A DNA stretch of 64,000 nucleotides from Yamagishiella unicocca (lineage: Eukaryota; Chlorophyta; Chlorophyceae; Chlamydomonadales; Volvocaceae): NCBI GenBank assembly GCA_003116995.1, contig BDSL01000061.1, forward strand, positions 62,001 through 126,000. The letters are read 5' to 3'. The notes under the pieces were generated by a model. The model was given only the letters and a program-made list of their open reading frames with translations, made no database searches and had not been told where the DNA came from. Within the stretch, counting starts at the first letter, position 1. Each line of letters opens with the position of its first letter. This document shows positions 1-9,511 of the stretch, piece after piece. The translations under genes were made by a program, and so were the position numbers.

Positions 1-190
1 TAGTTGGCGCATGGTCGTCGAACACCGATTTTGTGGGCGGCGGGGGGTTGCAAAGAAAACCCGTGTAGGAAGGAAAGTGCGCGGGTGGGGGAGCCCGGCC
101 TCTGCCCCGCGCTGGCGGGTCCAGTCGCCTAGCTTCCAGGGCGGGACGCAGGGGGCCCGGCAGCTGCCTGGTCCCGCTGGGAAGCCCCCT

Positions 191-231
191 CCGTCGGCCG
201 TGGATTCGCGGATCCTCTTATCCCCCCCCCA
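191..231 (+). repeat. Dispersed repeat family R2
   Basis: GTCGGCCGTGGATTCGCGG then ATCCTCTTATCC and a run of C. Other copies: 1203-1240 (minus), 37287-37332 (plus) and 50038-50080 (plus). Confidence 0.85.
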
Positions 232-394
232 CACACTTTTATTGTAGCCCCGTGGATGGGCTGGGCCGTCGCCAGCCTTCGGTGCATCCCGCGGCTTCCC
301 CGTTCGCCATCCCAGTTCTCGGCTTTGCACTCCATATCTAGTCCACTTTTTCGTCTTCTTCACTGCACCCACCGTCGTCGCGTCCGTGTGTGTC

Positions 395-478
395 GCATGC
401 GCGCGCGTCCCGGTGTCCGATGGCTATGCACACGCTACATTTCCCCAGTCGCGTTATCGGGTCTATTATTGTAACCCC
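395..478 (+). repeat. Dispersed repeat family R3
   Basis: GCATGCGCGCGCGTCC, GGTGTCCGATGGCTATGCAC, CTACATTTCCCCAGTCG, then TTATCGGGTCTATTATTG and TAACCCC. Other copies: about 1-50 and 2743-2893 (minus), 6386-6422 (minus, partial), 26299-26320, 44831-44880, 48274-48309 and 61607-61691 (plus). Confidence 0.8.
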
Positions 479-526
479 ACACCCACACACACACCCACAC
501 ACGCACATCCCCCACCCCCTCCTCAC

Positions 527-3500
527 CTCCGGACCATGACGCTGAGCTGCCTGCCGTGCATCTCCACGTACGACAGCACCATGGCGGAGGACGCGGCGGA
601 CAGCCGGCGAGCGACCTGGCGAGGGGGGAGGGGGGTGGGGTTGGAGGGGGATGGGCAGCCGTGTGGGCGGTGCGGGCAGACGGCAACCTCCCCAGCACTA
701 CAACCCCGCCCAGCACCCCACCCCACCCCACCCCACCCGCAAACGCATGTGCGGCGCATCGCCGCCCCTCCCTCCCCGACGGAAGTGTGTCGGAACCTAA
801 TCGGCTTTGGTTTCCAGTGCCGACCCGCGGGTCTCCTCTCATACCCCCGGACCAGCGGGTGTCCTGTCAAGCCCTCCCCCCCCCCGTTCCTCACCTCTCC
901 GGGCACAAAGGAGGGCGGCAGGTCCACGCCGCCCCCCGGCCCCCCGCCGCCTCCCATGCCCCCCGCGCTGGCGAACGACGCCGCAACGGTCTCCATGACC
1001 CACGGGACCATGACCTGCTCCAGGAACTTGCACAGCTTGCCCAGCAGGAGGACCAGGCCTGGGGGTGGGGGGTTCGAGGAAGACCCGCGGATGCCCGAAA
1101 AAACCGTTCAGAACAGACGTTTTGAACGGTGGGGATGGGGGGGTGGCGTGAAAATCGTGGGTGGGGTGGGGTGGGGTGGGGTGGGGTGGGGTCGGGTGGG
1201 GGGGTATAAGAGAATCGCGAATCCACGGCCGACAAACCAAGAGGGCGGTCAAGGTGGTGGGGGTGGGGGGCGCAGAGTGGGCTGGTGAAGCGACAAGGAG
1301 GGCGGAAAGGTGTTTCGAGGGCTGGCAGGTGGTCGGGGGCTCCTCACCCGGTTTGACCAGATCCTGCGCGCCGCCGCCCGCCCCAGCGGAGGCTCCAGGG
1401 GGGGGGCCCATCAGGTCCGGGCCCGCGCCGCCGCCCGCCAGCGCGCCGCCCGACGACCCGCTGGCCTTGAGGGCCTCCCGCATCAGGTCGCCGCCGTCGT
1501 ACCTGCCGTACAGGATCCAGGTGCACCGTGCGGGATTACGAAACCCCACAGCGACGGGCTTGCGTCGACAGCTCCTCTCCCCCGGCCTTCCCAGCCATCA
1601 CCCGCCGCCAGCTAGCGCCGCCCCACGCTGCCCCACGCGAGGAGTAAGGCCCACCTGAGCGCCGCCAGCTCCAGGGAGGCCAGCAGCAGCCCCCCGAAGA
1701 AGCCCTGCAGCCCCCCCTGGACCAGGTCCACCCACTGGTCCCTCCAGGCCGCCAGCAGCCGGGAGCCGCCAGCAGACTCGTAGCCGCGAAGACCCTGGAG
1801 GCGGGGTGTGTGTGTGTATGTGTGTGTAGCCGGAGTGTGTATTGGCAGGGGAAGGGAGGGGGAGGGGTTCCGGGAACGATGTGTGCTGGCCAGCGCCCTC
1901 TTTAGTCGCTTTTTCCCCACGTTTGCCAATCTCCGTGTCGGGAGTGGTTTCTAACATCGGTGTGTTCCTCCTGTTACAACACGACACACTCCTCCTCACT
2001 TTCTAGAGCTCCAGGGTTTCAAGCACCCTCACCCCCGGGGGACCCTCTGACTCGCTAGCTTCAGTGCCTACCCTCGGTTTTCCGGCGCATTGTCTTCTGA
2101 GAAGACAATGCGCCCGCTTTCCTATCCATGTCGCGTAACCGGTTTTAATGTCCACATCCCAACCCCCCCGGGTCTTCCTCAAAACCCCAAGGGTCTTCCT
2201 CAAAACCCAAGTGTCTTCCTCAACCCCCCCCCCCACACCTGCAGCAGCGCCGCCAGCCCCCTCTGCAGCAGCTCCACCAGGTACTCGCTGCCCTGCCGCA
2301 GCACCGACCCGCCACCGGAGCCGCCGCCTCCGCCACCGCCGCCGCCCATGCCGCCGCCTCCGCCGTCACCTCCGCCGGCCCCGCCGCCGCCCGCCTCCGC
2401 TGCCAGTGCCGTACGCACCGCCACCGCCGCGTCGATGACGCGCTGCTTCAGCGCCGCGAAGGACAGCGTCACGTGCTGCTGTACGGCAGCCTGCGGGGTT
2501 TGGAGGGCAGGGCGGGTTTAGGGTTTTAGTGTTCCGGGCCGCGAAGGGGCAGCAGAGGCTATTAGGGGTCGCAGAGGGTGCAGGGGTAGCAGAGGTTGTT
2601 AGGGCCGCACCTGCACCACCTCCATCGCCCGCTCCTTGAGCTGCAGCTCCGGCAGGTGCGTGGCCAGGAGCCCCACGTCGATGGACACCGTGGATAGGGC
2701 CTGAGGGCCCGAGGGTGGTTAGAAGAAATCCGGGCCCGGGGGTGGTTGTAAAATCCGTTTTACGCGACGGGACACGATAGTTGGCGCATGGCCGTCGGAC
2801 ACCGATTTTGTGGGCGCATGCTGGAGGCATTTTGTGGGCCCGGGGGGGGGGTTTACAGGAAAGAACCGGTAACTCGGCATGGGAAGGATGGGGTGGGGGT
2901 GAAGGGGAAGGGGTGAAGAGGGGCGGGAAGGGGCCGGGAGGGAAGGTTGATGGAAGGACGATGCGGGCGGCGCGGGGGTGGCGGGGCTGCTGCTGCCGTG
3001 TAGGGGCTCAGGACACCACCACCCTTCAGAGGTACCCAAGGTGCGGGCGCAGTGCGCATGAGGCGGCGGCGCTGACGAACACCGCCCTCCCACACCAGCA
3101 GTCAGCACTTCCTCCCACGTACCTAGCCAGGCAGCCAGCCAGGCAGCCAGCCCCCCCAATGTCGTGTAAGCGGGTCTTCTCGCCACCCCCAATGTCGTGT
3201 AAGCGGGTCTTCTCGCCACCCCCTATGCCGTGTAAGCGGGTCTTCCCGCCCCCGTCCCACCCCCCACCTGCGCAATGGGCTCCGCCCCCCAGTCGCTCCC
3301 CAGCTGCTGCAGCGCCGGTGAGGAGGCGGACAGCGCCCCCCCGCTGGCCGCCTCGCTCCGCGCCTCCCGCAGCAGCGAGCCCCGGAGCACACCCGCCTTG
3401 GCGGCGTCAGTGACCACACGGCTGGGGGGGGAGGAGGGGAGGGAGGGGAGGGAGGGGAGGGAGGGGAGGGAGGGGAGGGAGGGGAGGGAGGGGAGGGAGG

Positions 3501-4829
3501 GGAGGGAGGGGAGGGAGGGGAGGGAGGGGAGGGAGGGGAGGGAGGGGAGGGAGGGGAGGGAGGGGAGGGAGGGGAGGGAGGGGAGGGAGGGGAGGGAGGG
3601 GAGGGAGGGGAGGGAGGGGAGGGAGGGGAGGGAGGGGAGGGAGGGGAGGGAGGGGAGGGAGGGGAGGGAGGGGAGGGAGGGGAGGGAGGGGAGGGGAGGT
3701 CTTAGCGGGTAGCAAGGGTGGTACGGAAGGGGCACTGAGGACGCGACCGGCAGCGGAGGTGAGGTCGGGGGGGTCACGAGTTTGAGGGTGGCGGAGGGGA
3801 GTGCAAGGAGGTGTCCCGGGGGGGAGGGGTTTGGCGCTTTGGCGGCTGGGGAGCAGCAAAGGGTCTGAAGGGGTGGTAGCGGGCTGGGTCGCGCCTAGTC
3901 CACCCCTCCCTCCCTCCCTCCCTCCCTCCAACCCGTCTTCCTTTCCCTCCCTTCCTCCGCCCTCCCTCCCCCCCACCAGCCACCCACCGCACGATTGCGA
4001 AGTACTCGGAGAACAGCTCCCGGGACAGCGCCACCAGCGGCTTGCGCTTGGCGGCGGCGGCCTGTGCGGGGCAGGGGGGCCATCAGGGGTTTAGGGTTGA
4101 GGAACCGAGCAGCTGGGAAGGTGTACGACATGAGCCCGCGCCCCCGCCAGAGTCCTGACGACAGTTGGTAGCCACCACCACCACCAGCACCACCACCAGC
4201 AGCAGCAGCAGTACCCCCGGGGCCCCCACCTCGGGGCTGTCTTCGGAGCCCTCGGGCAGGAAGAAGCGGATCACGTTGACCACCGTCTCCTGGGGGCGGG
4301 TGGGGAGGCAAGGGGTGTGAGGCGGGGCCTGTGGGGGGGGGTGGGGGGTGTGGACCTGCTGCCAGGTCAGTAGCCCTGCTGCCAGGTCAGCAGCCCCTGC
4401 TGCCAGGCCAGTAGCCCTGCTGCCAGGCCAGTAGCCCTGCTGCCAGGCCAGTAGCCCTGCTGCCAGGCCAGGTCCTGGAGGCGGCCAGGACCTGACCCGG
4501 GGAGGCCGGAACTGCGCAGCCGTGGTCGTGGCCGGGGCACTCAAGGACATACAGCCCGGCGGCAGCCTGCAGGGCAGGGCAGCGGGCGCCGCCCTGCACC
4601 CCACCTGCAGCCCCCTGCGGCCCACCTAACTCGCCGCCCTGCACCCCACCTGCTGCCCCCTGCGGGCCCCCTAACTCGCTGCCCTGCACCCCACCTCCCC
4701 CCGCCCCCACCTCCCCCCGCCCCCACCTGCACTCCGTTGATGAACTTCTCGTCCAGCGCCCGCACGAAGGTCCTCAGCGGCGGAGGGGCGCCGCCGGTCC
4801 ACCCCCACGACTCAGGCGCAGTGACCTAG

Positions 4830-4885
<56 letters not shown>

Positions 4886-7486
4886 CGGCGGCATGAGGGG
4901 CCACGAGGGCGGGAAGGAGGGGCAGGAGCTGAGGTTTAGTGGCTATATTGGCAACGTCGTCAACAACAGCCCGATGCGAAGTCGGGAGGGGCTCACATTC
5001 TAGCTCGCATAATCGCCGCCCACAAGCGCCCCCCAACACAACACGACAAAACACCGGCCCCCGCATCAACCCCCCCCAGCTCAGCATACTTAAAACACAC
5101 CTGTGCCTTCGGTGGCGGCGGCACCTGCTGCTGCCCTCCCGCCGCCCCCGCCGTCGCCGCCGCCGCCGCCGCCATCGCGTCCGCCACCACCGCCGCCTCC
5201 GCCAGCACCCTCTTGATGCGGGCCACCCGACCCGACAGGTACTTGTCCTGCGAGTGAAGGGAAGGAGCAACCACGGCAGGGTAGGGCAGGGGTGGGGGGG
5301 CGGGAGGGGTTTTAGGGCTTAATGGGGGAGCCTCCTGCCGTGTGTGCACGCGCGGCCTGCCCTCCTCCTGCTCCTCCTGCTCCTCCTGCTCCTCCTGCTC
5401 CTCCTGCTCCTCCGAATGTACCAAACATCTCCTAATCGGTTTTACTTTTCAGTGCCGACCCACGGGTCTCCTCTCATACCTCCTCCTGCATGGGTTTTCC
5501 TCGTACACGGATTCTCCTCGCATCACCCCCCCCAGCAGATTATCCTTTACCCCCCCCCAACACACACACACATACACACACAGAAGCATGTAGTTCCTTT
5601 TCGTCCTCCTATGCCGCCGTGTGCACGGGCTCCCCCCCCACCCCCCAAACCCCACCCCCTGCAGTGTGTCGCCCCCACAGCCCCCCATACACATCCCCCG
5701 CCCCCCCACCTGCAGTGTGTCGTCCGGCTCCCCCAGCTTGCGCAGCAGCAGCACGCACTGCTCCGCGTCGTCCTTGCGCTCCGTGAGCCGCTTCTTGAGC
5801 AGCTGGGGGCGGAGGGGGGGTGCTGACTGGCTCCGAAACCCTTGCGCCCCCAACCCCTCCCCGACCCCGTCCCCGGTACCCCCCCAAACCATACACACGC
5901 TCCCGCGGCCCCCTCTCCCTCCTTGCGGGTCCTTGCGTTCCCCCAATCCAACCCCATCCGCCCCCCCGGCACCCTGTCCCTGACCCCCCGCCCACGCGGG
6001 GCCCCTCATGCCCACCACCACACACCCCAATCACATGGGTTTTCCTTGCCACACCCCAATCACATGGGTTTTCCTTGCCCCCCCCCCCGGCCCACACCTG
6101 CGATATCTCCTGCGCCACGAAGTCGCTCTCCAGCGCAATGACCTTGAAGGTGCCCCGGCCGCCGTACTTGTGCAGCAGCGGCTGAGCCTCCGCGTACAGC
6201 CCCACGGCGGTGTCCAGTGCGTCCTCCTCCAGGGCGGCACGCATCTTGCGGGGCAGCTCGAACACGGTCTGGGGGGGTTCGAGGAAGACCCGTGGATGCG
6301 AGAGAAAACCGTTTAGAACAGGACGTTTTGAGATGCGTGCTGGAGAACTGGGGGGTTACAATAAGAGAACTGGAGAACTGGGGGGGAGGGGGGTTACAAG
6401 TTAAAAAACCGGTAACTCGACTGGGGTAATGGGGGGGAGGAAATACGAGGGGGCAAGGGAGGGGTCAAGGAGGGGCCAGGAGGGGGACCGGGAGGGAACT
6501 GGTTGTGGGTGCAGGGGATAAAAGAAGCGGGGATGGCACGGGTGCCCCGGCCCGAGAGAACCGGCTGGCCAGCCAGCCCAGGGCCCAACAGCTCTGGAGC
6601 TGTTTTCCTCTCCCCCCCCTCCCCCCCCTCAGCCCCGCATACACCCCACCCCCCGGGCCCCAGTTCTCCAGCATGCATCTTATAACGTCTGTCCTAAACG
6701 ATTTTTCTCGCATCCACGGGTATTCCGCAAAACCCCTCCGTGTCCCAGTCCTCCAGCACACGCACGCTCGCACCTGCAGCTTGCGCAGCAGGCGCTGCAC
6801 CTTGTAGAGCTGTTCCATGCTCTCACGGCGCTGCTGGAGCTTGTTGCTCACCGACAGAGACTTCTCCGCCACCACGCCTGCACCCGTAACCGACAGCCGA
6901 CTCCTTGGGTTGGACATCCGTGGTTGGGCGTGGGATGGCGGGTGCAGAGAGTGGCGCTACCGCTCCCGTTGCAGGCAGCCGTGGGGAGCGTAGCATAATC
7001 ACGGCCTCCTCCCGCCCCGCCCTATCCCAATCCCCATCCCCGACCACTGTCCGCAAGCCGCTTACTTGCTGTGTCTTGGAGGCGATGCATTTCGCTCTCC
7101 ATGGCGTCAATGCTGGACTTCATCGTGCGGATGGTGTCCGTGGCCGTGATAAACTTGTTATAGTTCTCGTATACAAGCTGCTGCATGTCCGAATCGATGT
7201 TCTTAATCTCACGGGCCATGTTGCGGTGCTCTACCATGAGCTTCTCCAGTGAGAAAATGCGCAAAATGTCTGACGTGTGCTGATCGGCGTTGAAAGTTGG
7301 TGTGTCAATAGCGGCGAGCCCACCAGCGTGCGAAAATGATTGCCCGCGCCCTGCCAGTGCATTCTGAGCCGGAGCACCTGGCTGAGCGGCCGGGCCCGGA
7401 CCGCCCGGTGGTCCGTCTCCATAATAGCTAGAAAGTAAGGCCTTAACGCGCTCAGAGCGCTTTGCATAGTCCTCGCCACCTTCCAT
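527..7486 (-). CDS. VPS51: VPS51 (GARP/EARP tethering complex subunit), 3' end outside window
   Basis: Vps51 is a core subunit of the GARP and EARP complexes, which tether endosome-derived vesicles at the trans-Golgi and recycling endosomes. Fifteen exons are visible, in coding order 7486-7066, 6877-6774, 6268-6098, 5802-5710, 5247-5101, 4825-4727, 4289-4230, 4061-3988, 3421-3268, 2700-2611, 2490-2239, 1794-1655, 1502-1348, 1058-895 and 615-527. Phases agree at every junction and give about 737 residues. Exon 1 carries the conserved N-terminal Vps51 region: RVKALLSSYYG near residue 13, then FNADQHTSDILRIFSLEKL and a helical stretch ending in SSIDAMESEMHRL. Later exons (for example LLKKRLTERKDDAEQC and ELFSEYFAIVR) fit the helical-rod body of the family. 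Exon 11 has a poly-Gly insertion. The last visible exon ends in phase 2, so the C-terminus lies left of the window. I found no convincing further exon in 1-526. The start ATG at 7486 opens the conserved N-terminus. Introns are unusually repeat-rich. Confidence 0.9.
798..848 (+). repeat. Dispersed repeat family R4 in VPS51 intron
   Basis: CTAATCGGCTTTGGTTTCC, AGTGCCGACCCGCGGG, then TCTCCTCTCATACCCC. A second copy lies at 5431-5482. Both are antisense to VPS51. Confidence 0.85.
1069..1130 (-). repeat. Dispersed intronic repeat family R1, copy at VPS51 acceptor
   Basis: On the coding strand this unit includes CGTCTGTTCTGAACGG, then CCGCGGGTCTTCCTCGAAC and a C-rich end. The C-rich end runs directly into the CAG acceptor of the VPS51 exon at 1058-895. 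Confidence 0.8.
1203..1240 (-). repeat. R2 copy in VPS51 intron
   Basis: Coding-strand sequence TTGGTTTGTCGGCCGTGG then ATTCGCGATTCTCTTATACC, matching the other R2 copies. Confidence 0.9.
2084..2114. repeat. Perfect 14-bp hairpin inside VPS51 intron
   Basis: GGCGCATTGTCTTC (2084-2097), loop TGA, then GAAGACAATGCGCC (2101-2114). It sits in the intron 1795-2238 next to a partial repeat resembling R3 (CGCGTAACCGGTTTT). Confidence 0.9.
2170..2224 (+). repeat. Tandem GGGTCTTCCTCAAAACCCC units in VPS51 intron
   Basis: Three near-identical units of about 19 bp. The core resembles the C-rich end of R1. Confidence 0.8.
2743..2893 (-). repeat. R3 copies in VPS51 intron
   Basis: The plus strand shows GCGCATGGCCGTCGGACACC and, further on, ACAGGAAAGAACCGGTAAC with TCGGCATGGGAAGG. 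Both are complements of R3 parts, so this is one full or two adjacent copies in an intron (2701-3267). Confidence 0.75.
3157..3255 (+). repeat. Repeat family R5, three tandem copies in VPS51 intron
   Basis: A unit of about 32 bp, AATGTCGTGTAAGCGGG then TCTTCTCGCCACCCCC, occurs three times with small changes. Confidence 0.9.
3434..3698. repeat. (GGGAGGGGA)n minisatellite filling a VPS51 intron
   Basis: About 29 copies of a 9-bp unit in the intron 3422-3987. In the transcript it is a long CCCTCCCCT polypyrimidine tract immediately upstream of the acceptor at 3422. Confidence 0.95.
4356..4472 (+). repeat. Tandem CTGCTGCCAGGCCAGTAGCC units
   Basis: Six or so copies of a 19-20 bp unit, some with GTCAG in place of GCCAG, in a VPS51 intron. 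Confidence 0.9.
4830..4886. repeat. (GGCA)n simple repeat
   Basis: About 14 tetramers directly upstream of the TAG acceptor of a VPS51 exon. Confidence 0.95.
5360..5411. repeat. (CTCCTGCTC)n simple repeat
   Basis: About six copies in a VPS51 intron. Confidence 0.9.
5431..5482 (+). repeat. R4 copy in VPS51 intron
   Basis: CTAATCGGTTTTACTTTTC, AGTGCCGACCCACGGG, then TCTCCTCTCATACC. It closely matches 798-848. Confidence 0.85.
6275..6353 (-). repeat. R1 copy, sense, at VPS51 exon 3 acceptor
   Basis: On the minus strand it runs CCAGTTCTCCAGCACGCAT, then AACGTCCTGTTCTAAACGG, TTTTCTCTCGCATCCACGGG and TCTTCCTCGAACCCCC, reaching the AG acceptor at 6269. It pairs with the antisense copy at 6659-6738. 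Confidence 0.9.
6659..6738 (+). repeat. R1 copy, antisense, near VPS51 intron 2 donor
   Basis: Same family as 6275-6353 in the opposite direction (CCAGTTCTCCAGCATGCAT, then CGTCTGTCCTAAACGATTT, CTCGCATCCACGGG). The two form long terminal inverted repeats that nearly fill the intron 6269-6773. Confidence 0.9.
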
Positions 7487-9511
7487 TCTTGTTGTGAATC
7501 AGTGTAGTAGCTAAAACAGCTTCGGTTCGCGCGGTCAGGGCCTCATTCTATTGCCCCAACTGAGCAACTGGGAGAGGCACTGACATTGTACTAGTAAGCA
7601 CAACGGCAATAATTGACATGAAAGCCTTTCACAGGAGCATGAGCAAGCAGCGCTTGTCCAGGCGCCGTTTCAAGTTAGGCTGTTTCACAACCGTGGACCC
7701 GTTCAGTAGGATAACGCCTAGTCACTCAGGACAGCACTACTAAACATTTGATGCTGCTTTTCGCATGTACAGGATCGCTTCTAAACCCGGCCAATGCAAC
7801 CCCGTACAAACTGCTCTGAGACGCCATCTCAGCCAGGGAGATCTAGGGTGCCCTTCGCACCTACCCCTATAGGTATAGAATCCACCTCCAGGTGGAGGCA
7901 TTGAGGTTTGGGTCTATTTGCAATACGTGTAAGTACCAGCGATCCACTTGTAGTGGGCACCACCACTTGGTACCACACCAGGGCAATAGGGGACATATTC
8001 TGCATCTGAGATGAAGACGCTTACATGGCTGAAAGGGTGCGATCGGGGCCGAATCCACTATCACGAGGTCCTCCTCCACAGCAGTGAAGGCTGCAGGTAG
8101 CGATGGAGCACAGGGGCGCGCACAGGCGCTTACTAATAGTGGGCACGATGGCGCCATTCATGTATACACTCTACCGGAACTATACATTGCCGAGCATGAA
8201 AAGGCACGCTACTCGCTTGGCACGTGTGTACGGAACGTACCGAGGAGTGATTACGACACTTCCCGCCGGGTTCCAGCCGGCGGCTGCAAATAATAACCGT
8301 TCTGTCAAACTGTCTGCCAACGCCAAGTGACTACAACAACATGAAAATGGTCCGAAGCCACTGTCCTATGTACTACAAAATTACGGTGATTTGGAGGATG
8401 CGAGGCATGCGGGGGGCGGGCGGCTCTCAAGTCCGCGGCCTTCCTGCATTTAGCCGGGCTCGGCTGGCTGCTCTTGAGCCCTTCACGGGACTTCACAACC
8501 TAATCCTCATACAGGATCTCGCTGGGTCTCTTTCCTAATACACGGCTCGTAGTACGCACTTGCAAGGCCGGTGGGCTGGCAACACACTCGCCCAAGCGGG
8601 CGCTGAACCCTCACCGTTGCGGACGGCAGAAGGTCACCCCCATCGCGTAAAGCCACCACCTATCAGAGAGCAATAAAAATGCCGCCAGGCGGTACGCACG
8701 CGCAACACACGAATGCGACTAATGGGCATACCGCCGGATGCGCTATGACATGCGGTATGACTATGAGGAGCACACTTGTGCACCTATACACACGGTAAGT
8801 TCACACGCGCTCCTTGGCGTGTCGCGATTCCGCAACACACCAACACACATTACGGTCCGTGGCTTTTCATGCCTCAGTCATAACGAGCACACGTCACGGT
8901 CCGTCGCTACTCGTGGTTGCGTTCTCACGCTTTCACTCGCTTCAATATCGGCGATTGTTCATCCAACATGTGCGCTGCGTCTGAACGCGTACGAGCATGC
9001 ACTCGCTGGATGCCCCTCCCTCACGAAATACCGGGTTGGGTTCGGAAACACACCAGCAAGCATGCTTCCTGTCCATGCATCCAATCATCCAATCATCCAA
9101 TCATCCAATCATCCATGCAGCAGCCTGATCATGCGATGCACCAATCGGCAGTGCGGGCACATGACGCGACGGCACATGTGTCAGCGCACGCGGCTCAACC
9201 ATGAGGCGCACCTCACCTCCGGCGCGGAACACCAATCCAGACAAAACAGCGAACGCACAGCAGGACCCGTGGAGTTACGCTTGGCAGCGCACACAGCCTG
9301 GTTCACAAGTACGTGGGCCAGGAGCGGCCCAGTCAGCCCACAGCTTGCCTGGCCCCTACCAGCCCCTCCAACACCCACGCGTGGGTACGGGGCCCTATGT
9401 GTGATCTACATACAAATGTCAGCTTTCATCCCCCATCCCTAGATTCGCAAGTAAGCTCGCGGCACGCAAAACCCACTGCAGGGTGTCCTAACTCCTCCGC
9501 GCCGTCATTCA
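7487..9511. other. Intergenic, VPS51 upstream region and REJ-gene downstream region
   Basis: This stretch lies between the VPS51 start and the stop codon of the next minus-strand gene. It is less GC-rich than the exons. I see no gene. It holds an octamer array at about 9070-9113 and a short palindrome around 7881-7896 (TCCACCTCCAGGTGGA). The VPS51 promoter should lie just above 7486, and the 3' UTR of the REJ-like gene just below 9512. Confidence 0.6.
9070..9113. repeat. (AATCATCC)n octamer array
   Basis: Five copies in intergenic DNA. Confidence 0.85.

Larger units (their letters stand above)
1..526. other. Probable VPS51 intron with dispersed repeats
   Basis: No exon could be supported here. 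The stretch follows a phase-2 donor at 526 in VPS51 (minus strand) and contains copies of three dispersed intronic repeat families: about 1-50 (minus), 191-231 (plus) and 395-478 (plus). It most likely belongs to a long VPS51 intron. Confidence 0.5.

Noticed and set aside
3223..3976. Long minus- and plus-strand frames (Leu-Pro-Ser or Gly-Arg-Glu repeats)
   Set aside because: They are translations of the 9-bp minisatellite inside a VPS51 intron, open in all frames because the unit is 9 bp.
8738..9442. 234-codon plus-strand frame
   Set aside because: Contains the AATCATCC array, no domain, irregular composition; lies in the 3' flank of the REJ-like gene.
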